Assembly (NCBI GenBank): GCA_002416285.1 | Contig: DICM01000021.1 | Location: 1 to 41,669 of the forward strand | DNA length: 41,669 nt | Source: Caryophanales bacterium UBA5026 | GTDB lineage: Bacteria; Bacillota_I; Bacilli_A; RF39; UBA660 | Direction of reading: 5' to 3' | Shown: piece by piece, positions 32,490 to 39,630 of the stretch | How positions within the stretch are numbered: the first letter of the stretch is position 1 | Layout: every line of letters starts with the position of its first letter | Program-made: the position numbers and the translations under genes | The notes under the pieces: generated by a model | Databases searched by the model: none | What the model saw: the letters and a program-made list of their open reading frames with translations, nothing else | Told to the model about the DNA's origin: nothing

Positions 32490-33464
32490 GTCTCGTGTAA
32501 ATATTTTAACGTTAGGAAATGTATAAATTTCAAATGTTCCGGTCTTCCTACATTTTATAAATCCAAGACCACTGATCACAATATCTTGACCTTCTTTAAC
32601 CTTGATTTGGTAACGTTTAAATCTTTCATTTTCAACATCTTTAAATGTTCGATTAAGAGTTAAGCTATTTGACAAAAAGAAGGTACAGTCATTTGGTGTA
32701 AGGCAAGTAAAATGTGCATAATGATCTATTATAATTGTCTGCTTTGTTTTCATTTGATAAGTAATTGGTTTGATTTCTTTTTTTGGTAATACCTTTTTTA
32801 AATCATTACCTGCTAACTGATCTACAATACTTCCTTCTTCTAAGAAGCCAGGAGTATCAACAATAGTTAGATCAGGTAAATCAATTACAATTGAAGAAAG
32901 TGTCGTCGATGGTAATGGACTCGTCGTAATATCAATTTCCGAGCGATAATAATGCTTCAAAATATGATTAATCATTGTCGACTTTCCAGCATTGGTATAA
33001 CCGACAATATAAATCCTATTAGTCTTTTTATAGTTATGAATCTTCTCCATTAAAGAATCTAATTCATAATTTTTATAACTACTAATAATTTGTATATCAA
33101 TCGGATTTAATTTTAAATTCAAATGTGATAACAAAGTTTCATCTGCTATCGAGTAAGGTAGGATATCACGTTTTGTTAAAACTAACATCATCGGATTTGA
33201 CAGATTCTCCCCAAAAAATTCTAAACTTTCACTTAGTGAAAATAAGTCAGCAACAATTAAAACTAAATCATTCGTATTATTTATTTCTTTTAAAATTGGC
33301 ATGAAATCGTGATTCGTTTTTACTACTTGTTTGTAATCACTATAATGTTTAATCCGAAAACAACGTTCACACAACACTGCTGTCTCTGGATCTTTTACAT
33401 AGCCATCCACCTCTGCCGACTCATTTTGAAATATGGCTCCACATCCAAGACATTTTCTAATCAT
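32478..33464 (-). CDS. yqeH: Ribosome-biogenesis GTPase YqeH
   Basis: A circularly permuted GTPase needed for 30S subunit assembly. The 328-residue protein begins with a treble-clef zinc finger (CLGCGAIFQ ... LCERCFRIKHY), then has the G motifs in permuted order: LVLTKRDILP (G4), SSYKNYEL (G5), VGYTNAGKSTMINH (G1), PLPSTTL (G2/G3 region) and VDTPGF (G3). The C-terminal domain is of normal length. The start at 33464 is preceded by GGGGAGG, giving an eight-base overlap with yqeG. The yqeG-yqeH order is the conserved Firmicutes arrangement, though aroE and the other usual downstream genes are missing. Confidence 0.95.
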   Translation of the reverse strand: MIRKCLGCGAIFQNESAEVDGYVKDPETAVLCERCFRIKHYSDYKQVVKTNHDFMPILKEINNTNDLVLIVADLFSLSESLEFFGENLSNPMMLVLTKRDILPYSIADETLLSHLNLKLNPIDIQIISSYKNYELDSLMEKIHNYKKTNRIYIVGYTNAGKSTMINHILKHYYRSEIDITTSPLPSTTLSSIVIDLPDLTIVDTPGFLEEGSIVDQLAGNDLKKVLPKKEIKPITYQMKTKQTIIIDHYAHFTCLTPNDCTFFLSNSLTLNRTFKDVENERFKRYQIKVKEGQDIVISGLGFIKCRKTGTFEIYTFPNVKIFTRDSLI

Positions 33465-33975
33465 AATACCTCCCCTTGAAGAATAAATCACGGTCGTTTA
33501 ATTTTTTCATGATTCGTCGTTCGCGAGAACGATTAATCGCAGTCCACCAGGGATCTTTCGTACTGACAGGATTTATTAAAATGGTTGTTATCCCAACTTT
33601 GTTTCCTCCAATAATATCCGTAATAAGTTGATCACCAATAATAACAACTTCATTTACGTTGTATCGGTACTCGTTTAAAACCTTAAAAAAACTATACGAA
33701 GAAGGCTTACAAGCACTTGCTAAACAATCCACTTCTAATTGTTCCTTAAATGGTCGAAGACGACTTTTAGGACTATTGGAAAATAAAACTATTTTAAATT
33801 CTTTTTTCAACTCACCTATGAAAGAAATTAACTTCTCTGGAGGTGTTTTTATCTGATATGGAACTAAAGTATTATCTAAGTCAAATAGAATACATTTAAT
33901 TCCTCGCTCTTTTAATTTTTTATAATCTACAGCATAGATGCTTTGTTGATAGATATCAGGCAAATACTGCTCCAT
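33457..33975 (-). CDS. yqeG: YqeG-family HAD phosphatase
   Basis: A 172-residue HAD-IIIA phosphatase. Motif I is FDLDNTLVPY (catalytic aspartates near residue 32), motif II SNSP, and motif III/IV VVIIGDQLITDIIGGNKVG. Homologues precede yqeH in most Firmicutes and resemble mitochondrial PTPMT/Gep4-type phosphatidylglycerophosphatases, so lipid phosphate hydrolysis is possible, but the substrate is not established. The start at 33975 has GGAGG eight bases upstream. It is co-transcribed with the FemABX-type gene 21 bases upstream and overlaps yqeH. Confidence 0.92.
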   Translation of the reverse strand: MEQYLPDIYQQSIYAVDYKKLKERGIKCILFDLDNTLVPYQIKTPPEKLISFIGELKKEFKIVLFSNSPKSRLRPFKEQLEVDCLASACKPSSYSFFKVLNEYRYNVNEVVIIGDQLITDIIGGNKVGITTILINPVSTKDPWWTAINRSRERRIMKKLNDRDLFFKGRYYD

Positions 33976-33996
33976 AAAATCATCCTCCATTTTTCA

Positions 33997-35205
33997 TTAA
34001 CGATGTATTAATTTAATAAAATTGTACCATACACTAGTTGGAAGTTCAAACTCTCCAATCAATTCTTCTACATATCCATTAAATCCTTTTTTGAAACTAT
34101 AAATTCCATAGTCTGGGTCATTGGGATCAAAGTTCCCCATAATTCCATAGAAATTATAGCGCTTAAATCCATTCTCTACAGCATATTGTATCATTTCCCA
34201 TTGGATTCGATACTGTGCATAAAATTTCATATACTCTTCATAATTACCACTTGAAAGATAAATAATCTCTGGTTGTGTCATAACAAACATAGATCCAGAA
34301 AGAGTTATTTCTTTTCCTTTTTCTTTCATTATATCAGAAGCGTAATCAATTCGTTTCTGTAAATTTTCACAATCTTTATCAATTGTTTTTTTTGCACTAT
34401 CATTGTAGGCAGCATCGCTAAGAGATTGTTTTTTTCGTAAGTTTTCTTCAATTTCAACTTGAATATTTTTAATATAATCCTCTAAATTTAATTTTGCAAC
34501 TAAATATTTAATCTCATTTCGCGGTTTATATAATTGATACATTTTTTGAAAATAATCAAGAGAGCGGATCTCAAAATGTTTTCTTTTTCCAGTATCAACC
34601 ATAATTTGATAAAATTGATCTAATTCATCATAACCAAGTTCCTGTAACACAATACCTGTCTTCAATGTTTTTCGAATATTATTACGTGTATTAGACTTCA
34701 TATTTTTCATTAATTCATCTGAAGTTTTACCTTCTATATCTAACACATACATCCATTTAGCTTGTTCTTCATTCTGCTTTTGTTTAAAACCAAGCGATCT
34801 TAAGTTAGAAACGACAGCCTGATTATCGATTCCACCTTCAACTAAATCACCATTGGTATCTCGCTGTCTAAATGGTAAATAAGGATCTATTCTAAGCACA
34901 TATCCTTTTTGGTTTTTTACATACGCCTTAATATTTTGAACAAAGTAAGTTAGTAGTGTTTGATTTTGATAATCTATTAAAAATCCTCTTGGAGCATAAA
35001 ATTCTGCCACACCAAAACGATTTTTTCTAGAAACCATCATTGTTCCCGCCACTAATTTATTCTCTTCTTCAATCCCAACATAGTGTTGTTTCCAACCGAT
35101 TGATTCTCTCAAATGAGCAATTTCTGGAGTTTGTAGAAACGTCTTAAGAGGATGCTTATCTAAAAAGTAGCGAAATTCATCTTCTGTCAAAGTACGAAAT
35201 ATCAT
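33997..35205 (-). CDS. FemABX-family peptidoglycan aminoacyltransferase (copy 1)
   Basis: A 402-residue non-ribosomal peptidyltransferase. It uses aminoacyl-tRNA to add amino acids to the lysine of lipid II or peptidoglycan, making the interpeptide bridge. The two GNAT-like halves are recognisable: YAPRGFLIDY in the first and KRYNFYGIMGNFDPNDPDYG near the end, with NTRNNIRKTLKTG in between. Residues about 245-310 form a charged helical arm like that of FemA/FemX. The start at 35205 has AAGGAGG five bases upstream. It heads a three-gene operon with yqeG and yqeH. The residue added is not predictable. Confidence 0.92.
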   Translation of the reverse strand: MIFRTLTEDEFRYFLDKHPLKTFLQTPEIAHLRESIGWKQHYVGIEEENKLVAGTMMVSRKNRFGVAEFYAPRGFLIDYQNQTLLTYFVQNIKAYVKNQKGYVLRIDPYLPFRQRDTNGDLVEGGIDNQAVVSNLRSLGFKQKQNEEQAKWMYVLDIEGKTSDELMKNMKSNTRNNIRKTLKTGIVLQELGYDELDQFYQIMVDTGKRKHFEIRSLDYFQKMYQLYKPRNEIKYLVAKLNLEDYIKNIQVEIEENLRKKQSLSDAAYNDSAKKTIDKDCENLQKRIDYASDIMKEKGKEITLSGSMFVMTQPEIIYLSSGNYEEYMKFYAQYRIQWEMIQYAVENGFKRYNFYGIMGNFDPNDPDYGIYSFKKGFNGYVEELIGEFELPTSVWYNFIKLIHR

Positions 35206-35250
35206 AAGAACCTCCTTGTACATTCTTGCACTATTATATCACATTTTGAT

Positions 35251-35277
35251 ATAAAAAAAAGTAGAAGTCCTACTTTT
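35251..35277 (-). terminator. Intrinsic terminator of FemABX copy 2
   Basis: AAAAGTAG-GACTT-CTACTTTT hairpin (8 bp) with a U run on the minus strand; the TAG stop codon of the gene is in the 5' arm. Confidence 0.82.
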
Positions 35278-36550
35278 TAAACAGCTTTTCCGTTTTATTT
35301 TTCATTTTTTTTACTTTTTTGTAAACCCAAAAGAGCCTTTGATAACACTGGTTTGCAATCGGTGAAAGCACATATGTAAATTCACCAATCAATTCCACTA
35401 CATCAGCATTAAAACCTCTTTTAAAATCAAATAATCCATAATTTGGAGAATCTTTACTAAACTCTCCAGTGATTCCATAGAAATTAAATTTTTCAAATCC
35501 ATGTTGAAGAGCGTATTTTATCATTTCAAAATTTAAAAAATATTGTGGATTCCACTTCATATATTCCCGATAAGAACATCCAAATAAAGAAAGTACCTGA
35601 GTTCCATAAGTCATGAAAAGGCCTCCAGCAACGACGATTGTCTCACCATTTTTTTCTTTTAAATCTTTTATTTCTTCAATCGTTTTTTCACGATGAGCAA
35701 GTTCGAACTCTAATTCTTTTTTCATTCTGGTTGCTTTACTAGTGGTTAAATCTACTAACTTAGCAATTTTCTCTTTTAAATTAGTAATTTCTTCTTCTAG
35801 TTCTTGTAAATAAGAAACAGTATCTAATTCGACTAACATAACTTTAATTTTATCCTCTTTCGCAAATGAATGGTACATGTCTTGATAATACCTTAGTGGT
35901 CGATCGATAAAACCTCTACGTTCACTTGTATGAAGCATTAATTCTTTAAATTCAGACATTCTAGAATCATCAATTTCTGTTAATTTAAAGCCATGTTTAT
36001 AAGATCCCCTGATACTATAACGAGTATTCGGTTGCATTTCTTTTAGCAGTTGTTCTTCCGTTTTTTCTTTTAAATCTAAGACAGACAGCCATCTTGGCTC
36101 TAAATCGGTGCCATAAGTAATGGTATAACCATTATGCTCAAATCCTAATTTTTTTAAATTTAAAACAATAGGTTCATTCGTTTCATTATTAGTGGGCTCT
36201 CCATTTGAGTTTCTTAATCGATAGTCTACATAAGGATTAATCTTATAAAAGATTCCTCCTTTTAAATATTCTTTCATTGCTAAAACAAATTTTTGTACTA
36301 ATTCAGCGTTTTCATAATGAAGTAAAAATCCTCTTGGAGCATAATACATTTTTTTATTAATAATGGGAATTTTTTTTGATAACAACAAGGTTGCCCCTCT
36401 TAAAATCCCATCCTCTTTGTAACCGAGAAGTTCATAGTTCCATCCTGTTGATTGTTTTAACTTCCCCCAGTAAGAAGATTGAAAGAACGTATTACATAAA
36501 TGATATTCCGCATATTGATTGAATTCTTGCTCTGTTAATTGTTCAATCAT
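35270..36550 (-). CDS. FemABX-family peptidoglycan aminoacyltransferase (copy 2)
   Basis: A 426-residue tandem paralogue of the preceding gene, with the same layout: YAPRGFLLHY, NTRYSIRGSYKHGF, a helical arm rich in Glu/Lys (about 230-305), and FEKFNFYGITGEFSKDSPNYG. It has a Lys-rich C-terminal tail (YKKVKKMKNKTEK) absent in copy 1, perhaps for membrane association. In bacteria with branched bridges, consecutive Fem enzymes add successive residues, so two copies suggest a bridge of two or more amino acids, or two different ones. A terminator and a TATAAT box separate it from copy 1, so the two can be expressed independently. GGTGATGGT precedes the ATG. Confidence 0.92.
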   Translation of the reverse strand: MIEQLTEQEFNQYAEYHLCNTFFQSSYWGKLKQSTGWNYELLGYKEDGILRGATLLLSKKIPIINKKMYYAPRGFLLHYENAELVQKFVLAMKEYLKGGIFYKINPYVDYRLRNSNGEPTNNETNEPIVLNLKKLGFEHNGYTITYGTDLEPRWLSVLDLKEKTEEQLLKEMQPNTRYSIRGSYKHGFKLTEIDDSRMSEFKELMLHTSERRGFIDRPLRYYQDMYHSFAKEDKIKVMLVELDTVSYLQELEEEITNLKEKIAKLVDLTTSKATRMKKELEFELAHREKTIEEIKDLKEKNGETIVVAGGLFMTYGTQVLSLFGCSYREYMKWNPQYFLNFEMIKYALQHGFEKFNFYGITGEFSKDSPNYGLFDFKRGFNADVVELIGEFTYVLSPIANQCYQRLFWVYKKVKKMKNKTEKLFKK

Positions 36551-36597
36551 ACCATCACCACTTTCATTTCTATTATACTAGATTTTCAAAATAATAA

Positions 36598-36624
36598 AAG
36601 AAAAAAGAAACAATTTGTTTCTTT
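36598..36624 (-). terminator. Intrinsic terminator of the spoVID-ysxE-like operon
   Basis: AAAGAAAC-AAATT-GTTTCTTT hairpin followed by TTTCTTTT on the minus strand. It lies about 200 bases past the ysxE-like stop, giving that transcript a long 3' untranslated region. Confidence 0.65.
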
Positions 36625-36682
36625 CTAGGTTAACATACAATAGGTTTTAGGAACTTGTCATATATTATCATAGGTGATCAAC

Positions 36683-36868
36683 ATGCCAAATGGATGTAAT
36701 AATTGGTGGCGTGGACGAGGAGGATGTTTCCTTTGCTTATGCGCCTTGGGTATTCTTTTATTCTATCAACTTATTTTAACTTTTTTCATATTGACAAGAT
36801 TTAATTTTTTCATCCTTTGTTTATTTATAGTCGGAATATTTTTCTTTTTCTTTCGCATAATATGGTGA
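36683..36868 (+). CDS. Possible small Cys-rich membrane protein
   Basis: A 61-residue open frame starting MPNGCNNWWRGRGGCFLCLC, followed by two strongly hydrophobic stretches up to the end. The start at 36683 has AGGTGAT four bases upstream, matching the local ribosome-binding pattern, and TATATTAT just before it could be a -10 box. Its last 16 codons overlap the 3' end of the opposing ysxE-like gene, and the whole frame is antisense to that gene's 3' untranslated region. No homologue recognised. The good ribosome-binding site argues that it is real; the AT-rich hydrophobic composition could be chance. Confidence 0.45.
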   Translation: MPNGCNNWWRGRGGCFLCLCALGILLFYQLILTFFILTRFNFFILCLFIVGIFFFFFRIIW

Positions 36869-37735
36869 GAGCAAATTATCTGTTTTAAATAGACGATCGA
36901 CCTGTTCACTTATCTCAATTGTTGTTTCATAAATACTAGATCCCATTTCTATTTTATCTGGAAGTGAAATTAAAATAAACAACAATTTTCGTTCTTCATC
37001 TAATAGTGGATAGCTTCTCTCATAAACACTCAACAATGTCTCAAAATCAAAATCAAGTGCATGCCTTTTGTATAGCTTATAAAGGTCAAAAATTGGCAAA
37101 TCAATTTTAGCCCTATCCCAACTTACCAAATAAGACTCTTTATTCCGAATAAAATGATCGATGGAAAGATTATTGTGAACAACGACAAATCGTTGTTTTC
37201 TTTTATCTTTAACTAATTCATACCATTTTTCTAGTTCATGTTTTGAATAATTTATAGAAGATAAGATTTTGGTAATATTACGTGCTAATAAATATTCTGC
37301 TGGACTCATCATTACCTTTGTTTCAATGACACTGATTAAGTCTGTATAATAGCTATAAAGATATTCAATATTATTTTGAATATCTTCATATATTTTTTTG
37401 AAATCAGCTTCGTCTACTTCTTTATAGTGTGTTGTTTTACTGTGTAAAAGAGCAACTAAGTGAATCATATCCATCATTTTTTGTTCTTCTGGCATTGAAA
37501 TTTCTTCAATATAATTTGTAATTTCATAACGCTCATTAAGTTCGCCAACATGAGGCGGATAATAATTAAAACTTCGAGAGTCTAAATATTCATAAATATG
37601 TGGATCCATTGTTTCACTTTTTTCCTTTACAACTATTGTACCTTGATTGGTGGAGACAAACATAGCCTTTCCAACTTTTCGATATTGATTTGGTCTAATA
37701 TCATATTGTTTAAAGAAATCTCTAAGTTCTAGCAT
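36821..37735 (-). CDS. YsxE/CotS-like spore coat kinase homologue
   Basis: A 304-residue protein with an aminoglycoside-phosphotransferase/CotS-type fold. The catalytic-loop region reads VVVHNNLSIDHFIRNKESY and the following metal-binding region VSWDRAKIDLPIFDLYKLY. In active members the loop is HGDLxxxN; here the catalytic Asp position is Asn, so it may be a pseudokinase. In B. subtilis ysxE lies directly downstream of spoVID; here the same order is seen, with a 14-base overlap, which strongly supports the call. The ribosome-binding site is weak, so translation probably depends on coupling to the upstream gene. It is likely deposited in the spore coat; its biochemical role is unknown. Confidence 0.75.
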   Translation of the reverse strand: MLELRDFFKQYDIRPNQYRKVGKAMFVSTNQGTIVVKEKSETMDPHIYEYLDSRSFNYYPPHVGELNERYEITNYIEEISMPEEQKMMDMIHLVALLHSKTTHYKEVDEADFKKIYEDIQNNIEYLYSYYTDLISVIETKVMMSPAEYLLARNITKILSSINYSKHELEKWYELVKDKRKQRFVVVHNNLSIDHFIRNKESYLVSWDRAKIDLPIFDLYKLYKRHALDFDFETLLSVYERSYPLLDEERKLLFILISLPDKIEMGSSIYETTIEISEQVDRLFKTDNLLSPYYAKEKEKYSDYK

Positions 37736-38507
37736 TAATACTTGGAATAATTAATTTATCTCCAATTTTAATTTCGTGTGTATCATTATAAGCATTTATT
37801 TCATCCATACTTATTCCATATTTTTCTACAATCATTTCTAAAGTATCACTTTCTCTTACAATATATACCTTATAACTCTTATAAGTTTCACTCTCAGTAC
37901 TAATTTGATCAAATAGGGATGTTACAGTTTCTGTTACATTCGCAACTCTCTCTGCTTTTCCTTCTTCCATACTATCTTCAGGTTCAATACAACGTGGTTT
38001 GGTTAATTCTTCCATAACAGGTTCCACCTCTTTTTCTTGATTTTCGATTTCCATAACCGATACTGTTGCAGCCTCATTCTCTTGATTCGTAGTTTCTTCA
38101 GCTACCACTGATATAGTCTCCTCACGGACATCACTTAACATGAAATTGTCATCTTTTTCTTCTGCTTTCGGCGGAATTAATATTTCTTCTAGACGATCTA
38201 CTAATACATCGATGTGGACAGCTAAAACATTACTATTAACGATTTCATAGTAAAAGTCATCAATATCAATTGCCGCTTTGTCGAGTTTATATTTTTCATC
38301 TAAAGTAATATCAAATGGTAAATCATATGAAAATGGATCTGTATGAACACTGGTATCAGACATTTTATAGTCTCCACTTACAATAAATTTTCCACATACG
38401 GTATTACCAGCATCCACCTGAAGTGTATGTTCTAAAGAAATACTTGTAATCTCCGCTAAGTTCGTATTAAAGATAATATCTTTTTTAAAAGGGATAATTT
38501 TCTTCAT
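37722..38507 (-). CDS. SpoVID-like spore coat morphogenetic protein with LysM domain
   Basis: A 261-residue protein in three parts. The N-terminal domain (about 1-110) begins PFKKDIIFNTNLAEITSISLE and includes KFIVSGDYKMSD, matching the pattern at the start of SpoVID (FxxEE...ISLEP..., GxLELTGEY). The middle is a long acidic Glu/Val/Thr-rich linker (about 125-205). The C-terminal LysM domain (about 212-258) has YIVRESDTLEMIVEKYGIS and IKIGDKLIIP. In Bacillus SpoVID coordinates encasement of the spore by coat proteins and uses its LysM to bind lipid II in the outer forespore membrane. Bacillus SpoVID is over 500 residues, so this is a short version. The ysxE-like gene follows with overlap. No signal peptide, as expected. 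Confidence 0.75.
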   Translation of the reverse strand: MKKIIPFKKDIIFNTNLAEITSISLEHTLQVDAGNTVCGKFIVSGDYKMSDTSVHTDPFSYDLPFDITLDEKYKLDKAAIDIDDFYYEIVNSNVLAVHIDVLVDRLEEILIPPKAEEKDDNFMLSDVREETISVVAEETTNQENEAATVSVMEIENQEKEVEPVMEELTKPRCIEPEDSMEEGKAERVANVTETVTSLFDQISTESETYKSYKVYIVRESDTLEMIVEKYGISMDEINAYNDTHEIKIGDKLIIPSINART

Positions 38508-38564
38508 ACCTGCCTACCTTTCTAATCTAGTTCAGTATATGCATGAAATAGAAAGTTATAACTA

Positions 38565-38594
38565 AATAAAAAAAATACGTATAAAAACGTATTT
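38565..38594 (-). terminator. Intrinsic terminator after the 38610 gene
   Basis: AAATACGT-TTTTAT-ACGTATTT hairpin (8 bp) followed by eight U on the minus strand; it separates the surface-protein operon from spoVID. Confidence 0.85.
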
Positions 38595-38609
38595 CTTATT
38601 TTAATAATC

Positions 38610-39200
38610 TTATTTTATTTTTAGAACAGTATTCTTTTGACCATTCAATTCCGTTTCATATAAAACCATACCTTTGCCTTTTTCAAATATTCTTTTAATT
38701 TTATAATCTCTTTCAACAGGTTTATCCTTCTCATAGTCCGTTATCTTTTGTGTTGATATAATCGTAATCTTATTATTGTTCATTTCTGTTACTTCATAGG
38801 TGATTAAGCCGTCAACACTGTGATAAGTTAGTCCTACATAAGGGAAACTTGTCAAAATTTCGGTTACTCCTTCTGTAGATACCTCTTTTCCATCACTTAA
38901 ATGTTTCACTTCTTCTAGTATCTTTTCAGAATTCATTGTGTAAATTCTTTCAACGGTTTCCTTGTTCTCTTGATAGCTCATCGTAACAATAGTGCTACCG
39001 TCTTTGCTTTCTACAGTTGTTTTTACTGCCTGTTTCTTTCCGGATATGTTATATTTCTGGATAGTTTCCTTTGTCGGAAATAGTTCTGTGTAATTTGAAA
39101 TAGAAAGTATTTCTTTTGATGTTCCTTTTTTTTGAAATATCTTTGTTCCAATTAATACAAATACAGCGATGACTGCGAGTGCAATAATTAACTTTTTCAT
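38610..39200 (-). CDS. Membrane-anchored protein of unknown function
   Basis: A 196-residue protein with one N-terminal hydrophobic helix (LIIALAVIAVFVLIGTKIF) and no lipobox cysteine, so it should be held in the membrane with the rest outside. The outer part is rich in Lys, Glu and Thr, probably beta-stranded (TTVESKDGSTIVTMSYQ). It has a weak look of the DUF1307/YehR lipoprotein type, which I do not consider established. It starts one base after the preceding gene's stop, with GGAGG upstream, and is last in the operon with the repeat protein at 39631. Function unknown. Confidence 0.75.
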   Translation of the reverse strand: MKKLIIALAVIAVFVLIGTKIFQKKGTSKEILSISNYTELFPTKETIQKYNISGKKQAVKTTVESKDGSTIVTMSYQENKETVERIYTMNSEKILEEVKHLSDGKEVSTEGVTEILTSFPYVGLTYHSVDGLITYEVTEMNNNKITIISTQKITDYEKDKPVERDYKIKRIFEKGKGMVLYETELNGQKNTVLKIK

Positions 39201-39201
39201 A

Positions 39202-39612
39202 TTACTTTTCCTCCATTATTACAAATTTCACTTTTGAAGCATTCTGATAGTTTCCTACAAATCCAGTTGTAAATACTTTTCCCTTTGTCGTTACTTCTTC
39301 TATAACTTGAACAGTATCTTTTATCTCAGTTCCAGATTCATCTACAAATAGGATTTTTACCATAGCCGAAGTGACTGTTTTTTTTGTTGCTTTCACATTT
39401 GCCGTTAACGTGGTAATTCCATTTTCATATGTTAATTTGATATTACTAAAATTCAATGATTGTATTTCAACATCGTTCTGAACTGCTCCATCTTCAATTG
39501 TAGATTCAGTCTTTTTTTCTATTCTTTTTTTATTGTTATTTACAATAAGGATAATCATAGAAGCAATACTGATTAGCAGTATTACTCCTATGATGATTTG
39601 TTTTTTCTTCAT
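39202..39612 (-). CDS. Small membrane-anchored extracytoplasmic protein, FxLYD-like
   Basis: A 136-residue protein: basic start MKKKQ, one transmembrane helix (IIIGVILLISIASMIILIV), a charged linker, then a small beta domain (about 50-134). The pattern is LSFSNIKLTYE-like strand, LTANVKATKKTV, VKILFVDESGTEI, and a final strand, resembling FxLYD-type domains in which an Ig-like fold carries a conserved xDxxG turn. GGAGG is 13 bases upstream of the ATG, rather far; AAGAG is closer. It lies between the large repeat protein and a second anchored protein in the same operon. Partner or substrate unknown. Confidence 0.72.
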   Translation of the reverse strand: MKKKQIIIGVILLISIASMIILIVNNNKKRIEKKTESTIEDGAVQNDVEIQSLNFSNIKLTYENGITTLTANVKATKKTVTSAMVKILFVDESGTEIKDTVQVIEEVTTKGKVFTTGFVGNYQNASKVKFVIMEEK

Positions 39613-39630
39613 AGCTCTTTACTTTCCTCC

